From the NCBI GenBank assembly GCA_041674345.1, contig JBAYVY010000024.1:1-19193 (forward strand): DNA of 19,193 nucleotides, read 5' to 3'. Below, piece by piece: positions 1-7,446 of the stretch (positions within the stretch are counted from its first letter, which is position 1; each line of letters begins with the position of its first letter). Below the pieces are notes generated by a model. That model searched no databases and had not been told where the DNA came from. It saw only the letters and a program-made list of their open reading frames with translations. This DNA comes from JBAYVY01 sp041674345. Lineage in GTDB: Bacteria; Planctomycetota; Phycisphaerae; Phycisphaerales; Zrk34. The position numbers and the translations under genes are program-made.

Positions 1-185
1 GAGCCGCCGCGATAGCCGCCTCCGCCCCCGGAACCGCCTTGTCCGCCGCCGGAACCGCCCCCGGAGCCGCCGCCGCCTGAACCGCCGGACGATCCGCCGG
101 TGTTACCGCCGGCGGTGTTGCCGAAGTTGTCGGGGCGAGGGGTGCGTGGGGGTCGATCTCCGAAGGGTCCGCGGGATGAATACAT
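1..185 (-). CDS. Glycine-rich protein, N-terminal part only (unknown function)
   Basis: Read on the minus strand, an open frame begins at the ATG complementary to 183-185 and runs off the window. The product begins MYSSRGPFGDRPPRTPRPDN and then becomes almost pure glycine with serine, asparagine, threonine and glutamine, ending in a Y-R-G-G stretch at the window edge. An in-frame stop lies just upstream (201-203), so the start is confined to this ATG or a TTG at 192-194; neither has a clear Shine-Dalgarno sequence. No signal peptide or membrane segment is visible in the 61 codons present. The run looks like an intrinsically disordered N-terminal extension in front of a folded domain outside the window. 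The family cannot be named. The opposite strand is open too but would encode proline/alanine repeats, so the minus frame is preferred. Confidence 0.55.
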   Translation of the reverse strand, partial: MYSSRGPFGDRPPRTPRPDNFGNTAGGNTGGSSGGSGGGGSGGGSGGGQGGSGGGGGYRGG

Positions 186-278
186 GGCTGTCAATCCGTG
201 TTAGAGGTAAAGCCCATTCTATCAAACTGAATGGGACGACGCACAAACCATTTTACCGGAATAGGGAGCAATCCCCCC

Positions 279-306
279 TTGCCGCTGACCGCCCCGATGC
301 AATAAT
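279..306 (+). promoter_or_regulatory. Possible mscL promoter
   Basis: TTGCCG at 279-284 is followed after 16 bases by AATAAT at 301-306, which would start transcription near 313, about 40 bases before the mscL ATG. This is a match to a sigma-70-like pattern only; the spacer is one base short of the ideal. Confidence 0.3.
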
Positions 307-353
307 ACACGCAAGGGTCAGGGTCGCAAACCTCACTCCATGAAAGGAATGAT

Positions 354-731
354 ATGGGATTCATACAGGAATTCAAGGAGTTCGCCGTCAAAGGCAACGC
401 GATGGACATGGCCGTGGGCATTATCATCGGGGCGGCGTTCAATAAAATCGTCCAATCCATCGTCAATGACCTGATTATGCCCCCGCTGGGTCTGGTCATG
501 GGCAAGGTGGATTTCAAGGATTTGTCGGTGGTGCTCCAGAAAGCCGCGGCCGCCCAAACGGACCCCGGCGGCAAGGTCATCACCCCCGCCGTCCCCGAAG
601 TCGCCATCCGCTACGGCCAGTTCATCAACGTCATCATCGAATTCGTCATCGTCGCCTTCAGCGTGTTCGTCATGGTCAAGTTCATGAATCGCCTGATCCG
701 TAAACGCGAAGCCCAGACACCGGCGGCATGA
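354..731 (+). CDS. mscL: Large-conductance mechanosensitive channel MscL
   Basis: 125-residue inner-membrane protein that opens under membrane tension and releases solutes during hypo-osmotic shock; the channel is a homopentamer. The N-terminal amphipathic helix (MGFIQEFKEFAVKGNAMDMA) is followed by the first membrane helix with the glycine/alanine-rich pore-lining stretch (VGIIIGAAFNKIV, about residues 21-35), the conserved SIVNDLIMPPLG turn, a short periplasmic loop, and a second membrane helix (about 89-110, FINVIIEFVIVAFSVFVMVKF). It ends in a basic cytoplasmic tail. Length fits the family (about 125-150). AAGGA at 344-348 is correctly spaced from the ATG. It is a single-gene unit; the protease that follows has its own ribosome binding site. 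Identification is secure. Confidence 0.96.
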   Translation: MGFIQEFKEFAVKGNAMDMAVGIIIGAAFNKIVQSIVNDLIMPPLGLVMGKVDFKDLSVVLQKAAAAQTDPGGKVITPAVPEVAIRYGQFINVIIEFVIVAFSVFVMVKFMNRLIRKREAQTPAA

Positions 732-762
732 TCGCATGAGCAATCTCCAATCCTTCATCAAG

Positions 763-788
763 CCGGACCTGAGTCCTCGAAGGTCCGG
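763..788 (+). other. Hairpin between mscL and the HtrA gene
   Basis: CCGGACCT (763-770) and AGGTCCGG (781-788) form an 8-bp stem with a 10-base loop 31 bases after the mscL stop. There is no T run after it, so it is at best a weak or factor-assisted terminator, or a leader structure of the next gene. Confidence 0.35.
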
Positions 789-863
789 GTGTTCCGAACA
801 AGCGAACCTGCACGCCACGCCGACCGTATGCGTTCAAGGATGAACCCACAGGAGCATACCGCA

Positions 864-2231
864 ATGACGGCCAAGGCAAAGACGCTGCGATTCGGAACCG
901 CGATGTTGTGGATGCTGTCCCTCGCCGCCGCATCGGCTCACGCACAATCCGATGCAGCGGGCAACCTGCGCATGACCCCCGTCGCACGAGTCTTCGCCGA
1001 AAACCGTGACGCTGTGGTCAATGTCAACACCACCACCACCGTGCGCCAAAGCATCGGCCCGTTCGACAGCGATCCATTCTTCCGCCGGTTCTTCAAGCCG
1101 ATGGAGCGCGATGTCAAACGCATGTCGCTCGGCTCCGGCTTCATCATCCACGCCGACGGCTACGTCGTCACCAACGCCCACGTCGTTCTCGGCACCGATC
1201 AGGTGCAGGTCAACCTCGCCGACGGCACCACGCTCGAAGCACGCGTTCTCGCCGCCGATACCGAACACGACCTGGCCGTGCTGAAAGTCGACCCGCCCCC
1301 AAATCATCCGCTCAAAGCCGTGCGACTCGGCGACAGCGGCGACCTCATGATCGGCGAACCCGCCATCGCCATCGGCAATCCCCTGGGCTATCACAACTCC
1401 GTCACCGCCGGCATCGTCAGTGCCGTCAACCGGCCCCTCGACCTCGGCAACGATCAGCCAATGCTCGGCCTCATCCAGACCGATGCCTCCATCAACCCCG
1501 GTAACTCCGGCGGACCCCTCCTCAACGCCTATGGCCAGGTCATCGGCATCAACACCGCCATCCGAGGCGACGCCCAAAACATCGGCTTCGCCATTCCCGT
1601 CAATCATCTCCGCGACCTCATCCCCGATCTGCTCGATCCGCTCGCCATCGGTCGCGTCGATCTGGCCGGGCATCTGGTCGAACATCGCATCATCACTCCC
1701 CCCAGCACCATCCGCACCGCCGTCGAATGGGCCCCCGGAAGTAAGGATGGACAAGCGCAACAGCCGCTGATCGTCACTGAAATCAACGGCAAGCCCGTCG
1801 CCAACATCGTCGATGCCTGCGTCGCATTGCTGTCAATCAAGCCCGGCGAAAAGGTCGTCTTCGCCGGTAAAAACAACCGCGCCGAAGTCATCGCCGCCAC
1901 ACCCCGCATCACCGACGCCCAACGACTGACCCAACAATCGCTCGGCCTGACCCCACGCGACATCACCCCCGCCGATCGCGCTAAATGGAAACTCGGCGAC
2001 GCCGCCGGCGCGATCGTCGATGCCGTCGAACCCAGCGGCCCGGCGCACAACGCCGGCCTCCAGATCGGCGACGTGCTCGTCCAACTCGGCCGCTATCGCA
2101 TCCAGTCATTGAAGGATTTGACCGGCGTCCTGTCCGGCTCCAAAGGCGGCGAACAAGCCGACCTCTTCCTCCTCCGCGAAGGAAGATTGCATCGCACCCG
2201 CCTGATCCTGCGAAAACACGAATCGTCGTGA
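864..2231 (+). CDS. Secreted HtrA/Deg-type trypsin-like serine protease with PDZ domains
   Basis: About 455 residues from the ATG at 864. That start is preferred because GGAG at 851-854 sits 9 bases upstream and the protein then begins with a clean signal peptide (MTAKAKTLRFG, hydrophobic core to about residue 24, cleavage after SAHA). Upstream in-frame ATGs at 789, 828 and 840 would bury the signal. The protease domain shows the full triad: His106 in TNAHVV, Asp136 in TEHDLAVLKVD, Ser215 in NPGNSGGPLL. Two PDZ-like regions follow: a divergent one around VTEINGKPVANIVDA and a clearer C-terminal one with GAIVDAVEPSGPAHNAGLQIGDVLV. HtrA proteins degrade or refold damaged envelope proteins, and a periplasmic location is inferred here. 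The segment between protease and first PDZ is unusual in being poorly conserved (LAGHLVEHRIITPPSTIRT). No partner gene is adjacent. Symbol left blank because the DegP/DegQ/DegS subtype cannot be fixed by eye. Confidence 0.9.
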   Translation: MTAKAKTLRFGTAMLWMLSLAAASAHAQSDAAGNLRMTPVARVFAENRDAVVNVNTTTTVRQSIGPFDSDPFFRRFFKPMERDVKRMSLGSGFIIHADGYVVTNAHVVLGTDQVQVNLADGTTLEARVLAADTEHDLAVLKVDPPPNHPLKAVRLGDSGDLMIGEPAIAIGNPLGYHNSVTAGIVSAVNRPLDLGNDQPMLGLIQTDASINPGNSGGPLLNAYGQVIGINTAIRGDAQNIGFAIPVNHLRDLIPDLLDPLAIGRVDLAGHLVEHRIITPPSTIRTAVEWAPGSKDGQAQQPLIVTEINGKPVANIVDACVALLSIKPGEKVVFAGKNNRAEVIAATPRITDAQRLTQQSLGLTPRDITPADRAKWKLGDAAGAIVDAVEPSGPAHNAGLQIGDVLVQLGRYRIQSLKDLTGVLSGSKGGEQADLFLLREGRLHRTRLILRKHESS

Positions 2232-2333
2232 TTGCGGATTTCGGATTTGCGATTTCGGATGGGTGATTGAAACCATTGAAAACCTTACCCGAAGCCCCGG
2301 TATGGCCCGTCCTGCTTCCGGGGGCGGGCCTTG

Positions 2334-2356
2334 CCGGGGATCAACGCCCGGTTTTT
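2334..2356 (+). terminator. Weak candidate terminator for the HtrA gene
   Basis: CCGGG (2334-2338) pairs with CCCGG (2347-2351) across an 8-base loop and is followed directly by TTTTT (2352-2356). The stem is short, about 100 bases after the stop codon. Confidence 0.35.
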
Positions 2357-2371
2357 CAGAAGCCCCGAATG

Positions 2372-2399
2372 ACCATTTTGCGCGCGCCCGCAAAATGGT
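2372..2399. repeat. Perfect 11-bp inverted repeat with a 6-base loop
   Basis: ACCATTTTGCG (2372-2382) and CGCAAAATGGT (2389-2399) are exact reverse complements separated by CGCGCC. No T run follows. The right arm contains the ATG of the small frame at 2395, so in RNA the hairpin would cover that start codon. Confidence 0.6.
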
Positions 2400-2538
2400 A
2401 TATCTCGGCTCCAGCGCCAACCGCGGCATCATCCCCGAACAACTCCCCCCGGCCGAAGACGTCAAAAAAATCGAACGCCGCCGCGCCTCCGAACAGAAAA
2501 AACTATCGAAGAAAAGCGGTCGCCTGGACGCGGAATGA
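2395..2538 (+). CDS. Possible small basic protein, 47 residues, unknown
   Basis: The frame from the ATG at 2395 encodes MVYLGSSANRGIIPEQLPPA followed by a lysine/arginine/glutamate-rich helix-like tail ending GRLDAE. Third positions are mostly C or G (GTC, CTC, GGC, TCC, AGC, GCC), as in the neighbouring genes, which argues for real coding. The frame stays open upstream to a GTG at 2263, but that part looks non-coding. No Shine-Dalgarno sequence is seen and the start lies in a hairpin. It could equally be the remnant 3' end of a decayed gene. Confidence 0.3.
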   Translation: MVYLGSSANRGIIPEQLPPAEDVKKIERRRASEQKKLSKKSGRLDAE

Positions 2539-2575
2539 TCGGAACAACAACGGTCGGCGGGACGTGTACCAGTAA

Positions 2576-2605
2576 TTACACCATCGCCATTGATCGCATT
2601 ACAAT
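2576..2605 (+). promoter_or_regulatory. Possible promoter of the STN-TIR gene
   Basis: TTACAC (2576-2581), 18-base spacer, TACAAT (2600-2605), predicting a start near 2612 and a leader of about 38 bases. It lies in a locally AT-rich stretch. Pattern match only. Confidence 0.35.
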
Positions 2606-2649
2606 AATCCAGCCAGTGCCGGTTCATTCTTTCTAAAAGCAGGTGAAGC

Positions 2650-3819
2650 ATGTCGGACAACTCACAAATACGCGAATGGGCTAAATCACCGCGTGAGGAC
2701 AGTGAGTCCAGCCGCATCACGCGCGAGAAACTTCAGCAACCCATTCCCGTCGATTTTCGTGCCAACGAACTTGCCAACGTGATCCATTACCTGCGCCTCA
2801 TCACTGGCACCAACTTCGTGGTGCAATGGCGATCACTTGAAGCCGCAGGCATATCCCGTGAAACGCCGATCACCATGCAATTGGACAACGTCACCGCAGA
2901 GCGTGCGTTGCGTTTGATCCTTGACGACGCTGGTGGCGATCTGGTCAAGCTCTCCTATACCATTGAAGAAGGAGTTGTAATTATCGCCACCCACGAGTTT
3001 CTCGCCGCCAAGACGGAAATCCGTACATATGACATCCGCGATCTGATTGCGCCAATACCCGCCGAGAGTGCTGAAATCACTCGCGAGGATCGTGTCACCG
3101 CCGTCATGGACTTGATAAGGAACTCGGTGGCACGCGACTGTTGGGTACCAGTCGGCCTGACCAGTTCGATGGAAGAACTCGGTGGCACTCTTATTGTCAA
3201 CACCACCAATGACAATCATCTGTCCATCGCCAAGCTGTTGCGTCAGATTCGCGTGCAACAGACGTTGCAGATCGCATTCAAGAAACCAAATTATGGAACG
3301 GATCCGCAATACGACGATATAGCCGAACATCATGGTTTAGTAGAGGACAAAGTGAACTCGGTAAACACAAGCCGAATTTTTATAGTTCATGGACACGATG
3401 AGTCGGAGCGGAAGAAAGTCGCTCGTTTCGTCGAAAAGCTGGGACTGGAAGCAATCATTCTTCACGAGCAGTCCAATCGTGGTCAAACGATTATTGAAAA
3501 GTTGGAGCGTTATGCGTCAGTGGATTTCGCAGTCATACTCCTTACCCCGGATGATTGGGGTGGGAAAAATCAAACGAAAAATCTCAAACCACGTGCGCGT
3601 CAAAATGTTATTCTCGAACTCGGATTTTTCTACGGTAAATTGGGCCGCTCCCGTGTTTGTGCACTTCACAAAGGGGATGTGGAACTACCATCGGATTTTA
3701 ACGGCGTTCTCTATGTGCCTCTTGACGAAGGGGGCGCATGGCAAGCTAAACTCACGAAAGAAATTAAAGATGCCGGCATTTCGGTGGATATCAGCAACCT
3801 TGTGCAAAAAAGCGAGTGA
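2650..3819 (+). CDS. Secretin-N/STN-like region fused to a CAP12/Pycsar-type TIR domain (putative NADase effector)
   Basis: 389 residues. Residues about 24-210 resemble the secretin N-terminal/STN-like region of planctomycete envelope proteins: PIPVDFRANELANVI, ITMQLDNVTAERALRLIL, then TYDIRDLI and GGTLIVNTTNDNHLSIAKLLRQI. Residues 209-240 are a linker. Residues 241-381 are a TIR domain of the CAP12/Pycsar effector type (PF10137 as I recall): RIFIVHGHDESERKKVARF, LLTPDDWGG, RARQNVILELGFFYGKLGR and LPSDFNGVLYV. Glu323 in ILELGFF is at the expected catalytic position for NAD+ cleavage. There is no signal peptide or membrane helix, so the STN-like half, normally periplasmic, is predicted to be cytosolic. 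AGGTGA precedes the ATG. Hand counts give 43-48% G+C over sampled lines of the TIR half against about 55% in the N-terminal half and 57% in the homospermidine synthase gene, suggesting a fusion of parts with different origin. No cyclase, SAVED or Argonaute partner is adjacent. Domain calls are from motifs; an antiphage role is inference. Confidence 0.82.
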   Translation: MSDNSQIREWAKSPREDSESSRITREKLQQPIPVDFRANELANVIHYLRLITGTNFVVQWRSLEAAGISRETPITMQLDNVTAERALRLILDDAGGDLVKLSYTIEEGVVIIATHEFLAAKTEIRTYDIRDLIAPIPAESAEITREDRVTAVMDLIRNSVARDCWVPVGLTSSMEELGGTLIVNTTNDNHLSIAKLLRQIRVQQTLQIAFKKPNYGTDPQYDDIAEHHGLVEDKVNSVNTSRIFIVHGHDESERKKVARFVEKLGLEAIILHEQSNRGQTIIEKLERYASVDFAVILLTPDDWGGKNQTKNLKPRARQNVILELGFFYGKLGRSRVCALHKGDVELPSDFNGVLYVPLDEGGAWQAKLTKEIKDAGISVDISNLVQKSE

Positions 3820-3855
3820 GAAGCCCGAATTGGAATCCGCATAAGAAGACACTGG

Positions 3856-4998
3856 TTACCGATTGATATGCACCACCGTCGCGGGGGGGAAGCCGTTGAA
3901 CCACGTACTCGATGCGTGCGAGTAGGCGCCGATGTTTTCGGAATAGAGCATGTCGCCGATGTGGAGATTGTCGGGCAGATTTTCGGACAAGCTGATCGTG
4001 TCCAGCGCGTCGCACGTCGGGCCGAACACGGCACAGATGCGTTTCGGGCCGGTCTTGAACGCCTTGAGATGATACTGGCAGTGGTCGAAAATGATGCCGC
4101 TGAAGGTGTGATAGACGCCGTCGTTGATGTAGTAGCAGAGTTTGCCGTCGCGTTCGGCTTTTCCGAGGATGGAGGCGACACTGGTGGCGGCGGTGGCGCA
4201 TATGAAGCGGCCCGGCTCGGCGAGAATGTCGATTTTCTTCGGGAAAAGCCGGTTGATTTCCGCATTGAGTTTGCGCGCCAGCACGCGGAACGATTCGACG
4301 TTCTGGTCGTAGGGAGCGGGAAATCCGCCGCCGATGTCGATGAGGTTCATCTTCTCGAATCCGCGTGAGTGCGCTTCTTCGAGCACGCCGGACGCCATGC
4401 TCAGCGCCTGCACGTAATTCTGGAAGTTGGTGCATTGGCTTCCGACGTGGAAGCTGAGACCTTCGACGACCAATCCCTGATCGTGCGCGGCGGCGATGAG
4501 GTCCACCGCCTCGCCCGGCGCGCAGCCGAACTTGCTGGACAGTTCCACCATCGCGCCGGTGTTGGGCACTTTCAACCGCAGCACCAGCCCCGCATGAGGC
4601 GCGTGCTTTTTGACCTTTTTGATTTCCTGCGCGTTGTCGTAGGTCATCAGCGGCTTGTATTCGTCCAGCTTTTCCAGCGTGAGCGGGGACTTGATCGGAT
4701 TGGCGTAGATGATTTTGTCCCAGATGTAATCCTGCCGCTGTTTGGCCGGCAGGTCTTTGATGTTTTGGTGAACGATCTCGAACTCGGCCCACGACGCGAC
4801 ATCGAAACTCGCGCCCGCCTCGTACAGCGTCCTGACGATCAGCGGATCGGAATTGGCCTTGACCGCGTAATAGGGCTGGACGCGAGGCAGGTACTTCTTG
4901 AACTGCGTCAGATTCTTCCGCAACACGTCGTGATCGATCACGAACAGCGGCGTGCCGTGTTCGCGGGCCAACTTGCGTAACGTGTCCTGCCGTGCCAT
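3856..4998 (-). CDS. PLP-dependent ornithine/lysine-type decarboxylase (fold type III)
   Basis: 380 residues from the ATG at 4998, chosen because AGGAG lies 6 bases upstream; a longer frame from 5058 would overlap homospermidine synthase. Family marks: PLP-binding lysine Lys47 in PYYAVKAN, SFHVGSQC, the glycine loop IDIGGGFP, EPGRFI, the C-terminal catalytic cysteine about position 329 in FGPTCDALD, and DMLYSENIGAY. The length and GPTCD motif fit alpha/beta-barrel ornithine decarboxylases better than diaminopimelate or arginine decarboxylases. The reaction would be L-ornithine to putrescine plus CO2 in the cytosol. It lies 17 bases downstream of homospermidine synthase on the same strand, which consumes putrescine, so ornithine is the likely substrate; lysine (giving cadaverine) or a dual specificity cannot be excluded. 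It converges on the TIR gene with only 36 bases between stops and no visible terminator. Confidence 0.88.
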   Translation of the reverse strand: MARQDTLRKLAREHGTPLFVIDHDVLRKNLTQFKKYLPRVQPYYAVKANSDPLIVRTLYEAGASFDVASWAEFEIVHQNIKDLPAKQRQDYIWDKIIYANPIKSPLTLEKLDEYKPLMTYDNAQEIKKVKKHAPHAGLVLRLKVPNTGAMVELSSKFGCAPGEAVDLIAAAHDQGLVVEGLSFHVGSQCTNFQNYVQALSMASGVLEEAHSRGFEKMNLIDIGGGFPAPYDQNVESFRVLARKLNAEINRLFPKKIDILAEPGRFICATAATSVASILGKAERDGKLCYYINDGVYHTFSGIIFDHCQYHLKAFKTGPKRICAVFGPTCDALDTISLSENLPDNLHIGDMLYSENIGAYSHASSTWFNGFPPATVVHINR

Positions 4999-5015
4999 GC
5001 GCGTCTCCTGCCTGG

Positions 5016-6485
5016 TCAATCCGCTTCCGAACGGATCAGGAAGTTGGTGAACTGCCACGGATCGTCGCGGTCGATCTTCGGGCTGTTGAACGTCTCGAAG
5101 TAATTGGTGTAATCATCCAGCGGCGACCAGTCGGCCGGCTGCGAAATGCAGTTGCCCAGATACGGATCGGCGATCTTCAAAATATAGTCGTGCGGCAGAT
5201 CGTCCGGCACGTTCACGCCCCTGGCGGGATTCTGGATCATCCACATCGACGCGGCGATCACGCTGATCGCCACCTGCATCGTCGTCGCGTTCTGGTGCGG
5301 CACCAGGCGGCGGGATTCCTCAATGCTCAGATCGCTGCCGGTCCACCAGCTCTTGTACGGATGGCCCATCAGCAGCGCGCCCAGGATGTCCGCCCCGCCG
5401 GTGATCTCATCGTTCATGATCCGCAGCTTGGGCTGGAGTTTGTAGTTGTACCCGCGCAGTTCGTTCAGCGAGATGATCGCGTTGTCGCAGGGGCAATAGG
5501 CATAGTGCATGGTCGGGCGGTAGATCGCTTTGCCGTCTTTCCAGACGGTGAGCTTGTCGCTGATGGTGAACGCCTCGCCGTGCCGCACGATCATGCCGAT
5601 GATGGAATAGTTCGGCACCCACGACCGCACGAAGGTGTTGATGCCCATACGCGCCAGACAAATCTGATTCTTCGGCCCCTCGGCATGTTCAAACGCCTGC
5701 GGGGGAAGCTGCTTTTCGTGCGTGCCCCAGCCCATTTCCGCGGTGGTCGTGCCTTCCTCGCGGAACCCTTCGATGCTCCAGGTGTTGACGAACTCATCGA
5801 CCTGCTTGGGCTTGTCGGAAATCTGCGTGTCGCGCTCCGAACAATGAATCACCTTCACGCCCAGATGCATGGCCAGTTCGTTGAAGATGCGGTTTTTCAG
5901 ACAGTGTTCGATCTGCTCTTTCAGTTGCCCGGTCGCCTTGCCGTCTTCGAGCATCTTGTGGGCGATATCGACCAGGCCCCGGCGGGTCCAGTGCGAGATC
6001 AGGCCGGGGTTCGCGCCGTGTTCCAGCACCGCCGTCGCCCCCGCCCCCGGTTGGTTCCACTTGGCGATCATTCGGCGAACATTCATATGACGCCAGTAGA
6101 GCGTGCGGGTGGTCGGGGGTTTGCGTTCGGCCCCTTCGTAGGGATCCCACACTTCAACGGAAGTGTTGATGTAGAGCACCCCATGATCGTGGCACCACTG
6201 GAGCAACTCGCAGCAGTCGATGTTCCACGCCAGGTCGATCAGCAGATCGCCGGGTCCGACGTACTTGCCGAGAATCGAGCCGAGGTTGTCCCGCCCGACA
6301 CGATCGCGGACGAAATGCACGCCCTGATCGGTGAATGGCTTGAGCAAATGGGCCTGATCCTCGAAGTCCATGACGGTGATGTTGGCCGGGGGAACGTTGA
6401 CGTGTTTGAGCAAAATCGGCAGCGCGCACTGCGCGACCGCGCCATAGCCAACCATCAGAATCTTCTTGTTGAAATCGAGCATCAT
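5016..6485 (-). CDS. hss: Homospermidine synthase
   Basis: 489 residues. An N-terminal Rossmann fold (ILMVGYGAVAQ, glycines 13 and 15) binds NAD+. The conserved blocks are LIDLAWNIDCCELLQWC, YINTSVEVWDPY, EHGANPGLISHW, TTTAEMGWGTHE, MHYAYCPCDNAI and NATTMQVAISV, which match bacterial homospermidine synthases of the saccharopine-dehydrogenase-like type. It joins two putrescines to give sym-homospermidine with release of ammonia. Two adjacent ATGs are possible: from 6485 the AGGA is only 4 bases away, from 6482 it is 7, so the second may be used. The decarboxylase that makes putrescine follows after 17 bases; the two form an operon. trpA lies upstream on the same strand with a 106-base gap holding a plausible promoter, so it is probably a separate unit. 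Confidence 0.93.
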   Translation of the reverse strand: MMLDFNKKILMVGYGAVAQCALPILLKHVNVPPANITVMDFEDQAHLLKPFTDQGVHFVRDRVGRDNLGSILGKYVGPGDLLIDLAWNIDCCELLQWCHDHGVLYINTSVEVWDPYEGAERKPPTTRTLYWRHMNVRRMIAKWNQPGAGATAVLEHGANPGLISHWTRRGLVDIAHKMLEDGKATGQLKEQIEHCLKNRIFNELAMHLGVKVIHCSERDTQISDKPKQVDEFVNTWSIEGFREEGTTTAEMGWGTHEKQLPPQAFEHAEGPKNQICLARMGINTFVRSWVPNYSIIGMIVRHGEAFTISDKLTVWKDGKAIYRPTMHYAYCPCDNAIISLNELRGYNYKLQPKLRIMNDEITGGADILGALLMGHPYKSWWTGSDLSIEESRRLVPHQNATTMQVAISVIAASMWMIQNPARGVNVPDDLPHDYILKIADPYLGNCISQPADWSPLDDYTNYFETFNSPKIDRDDPWQFTNFLIRSEAD

Positions 6486-6544
6486 GACATCCTGCGATTG
6501 AGGGGGATTGAATGGATCGCCCGCGCCGGCGGCACGGTGCGGGG

Positions 6545-6573
6545 ATTGTGCGGAAAATCCGCGATAAAATCAA
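6545..6573 (-). promoter_or_regulatory. Possible promoter of the hss-decarboxylase operon
   Basis: On the minus strand TTGATT (6573-6568), 17 bases, CACAAT (6550-6545), about 55 bases before the hss start. The spacer contains a small GCGGA/TCCGC hairpin. Pattern match only. Confidence 0.35.
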
Positions 6574-6591
6574 GTGATCGGATTCGTTGAT

Positions 6592-7389
6592 TCACAAACC
6601 CGACGCCAGGTGTTTCACGAATGTTTCGATGTGTTCGGCGATTTTCACGGGGGGCTGGTTTTTGACTTCGGTGATTTCGCGGACGATGGCCGAGCCGACG
6701 ATGGCGGCGTCGGCGTGTTCGACGACGCTTCGCACCTGCTCCGGCCTGCCGATGCCGAAGCCGACGGCGATGGGCAGATCGGTGACCTGCCGCAGCGCCG
6801 CGACGCGCGGGGCCAGGTCGGCCGGCACCCGCGCTGATTCGCCGGTGATGCCGGTGCGCGACATGACATATGCGAACCCGGAGCAGGCGCGGGCGATCTG
6901 CGCGGCGCGGGCGGCGGGCGTGGTCGGCGCGATCAGCAGCGAACAGACCAGCCCCGCGTCTCGGATGAGTTGGATCACCGCATCGGATTCCTCCAGCGGC
7001 AGATCGGGAATGATGAACCCGTCGATACCGGCATCGACGGCCAGTTCGACGAACTTCCGGGGGCCGATGCGATCGACGATGGTATAACTGACCATGGCGA
7101 CGATGCCGAGGGAAAGCGTCGGGCGCAGCTTTTTCACCATGTCGAAAATGCTTCCGGGGGTGACATGCGCGTTGAGCGCTTCGGTCATCGACGCGGCGAT
7201 CACCGGCCCGTCGGCGATCGGATCGCTGAACGGGAAACCCAGTTCGACAACGGACGCGCCGGCCCGTTGAAGCGCGGGCAAAATCGCGGCGGTCGCCTCA
7301 AGCGACGGATACCCCGCGGTGACGAAAGGCATCAGCGCCTTGCGGTGGGTTTGGCGAAGATCGGCGAAAATCCGTGGGATGCGGTTCAT
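6592..7389 (-). CDS. trpA: Tryptophan synthase alpha chain
   Basis: 265 residues from the ATG at 7389, beginning MNRIPRIFADLRQTHRKALM; the longer frame to 7725 would run through the opposite-strand DUF433 gene and is not used. TrpA splits indole-3-glycerol phosphate to indole and glyceraldehyde 3-phosphate and passes indole to TrpB. The catalytic Glu in VVELGFPFSDP and Asp in DPIADGP are present, as are PDLPLEES, the YVMSRTGITGE phosphate-loop region and VGFGIGRPEQV. trpB is not adjacent, unlike the usual trpBA order. There is no Shine-Dalgarno sequence; a -10-like TACACT ends 7 bases before the ATG, so the message may be leaderless. Its first 69 bases are duplicated at 8384-8452. It carries two copies of the dispersed 12-mer, at 7053-7064 and 7150-7161. 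Confidence 0.95.
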   Translation of the reverse strand: MNRIPRIFADLRQTHRKALMPFVTAGYPSLEATAAILPALQRAGASVVELGFPFSDPIADGPVIAASMTEALNAHVTPGSIFDMVKKLRPTLSLGIVAMVSYTIVDRIGPRKFVELAVDAGIDGFIIPDLPLEESDAVIQLIRDAGLVCSLLIAPTTPAARAAQIARACSGFAYVMSRTGITGESARVPADLAPRVAALRQVTDLPIAVGFGIGRPEQVRSVVEHADAAIVGSAIVREITEVKNQPPVKIAEHIETFVKHLASGL

Positions 7390-7396
7390 GTGGCAC

Positions 7397-7427
7397 AGTG
7401 TATCAAAGCGGCGTATGATTGAGTAAA
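7397..7427 (-). promoter_or_regulatory. Possible leaderless promoter of trpA
   Basis: On the minus strand TTTACT (7427-7422), 19-base spacer, TACACT (7402-7397), placing the start at about 7390, next to the ATG at 7389. The same 19-base spacing is seen at the two antitoxin promoters in this region. Confidence 0.3.
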
Positions 7428-7446
7428 CCGGGCTGGAGAACCCAAC

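Larger units (their letters stand above)
2232..2649. other. 418-base gene-poor stretch
   Basis: It opens with simple, imperfect direct repeats of the type GGATTTCGGATTTGCGATTTCGGATG (2236-2262 region). It then holds one copy of the dispersed 12-mer (2314-2325), a terminator-like hairpin, an 11-bp perfect hairpin, one possible 47-codon gene, and an AT-richer promoter-like segment in front of the TIR gene. Longer frames here on either strand have no recognisable features. Confidence 0.6.

Noticed and set aside
146..343. 65-codon plus frame before mscL
   Set aside because: No ribosome binding site or motif, and it overlaps the divergent glycine-rich gene start and the mscL promoter region.
834..1760. 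308-codon open frame on the minus strand
   Set aside because: Antisense to the HtrA-type protease; composition of Asp/Gly/Val typical of a GC-rich antisense frame.
2106..2720. 204-codon minus frame across the gene-poor stretch
   Set aside because: Overlaps the HtrA and TIR gene ends, no ribosome binding site, low-complexity translation.
4992..6590. 532-codon open frame on the plus strand
   Set aside because: Antisense to homospermidine synthase, whose motifs are unmistakable; the frame is open because of high G+C and shows no domain.
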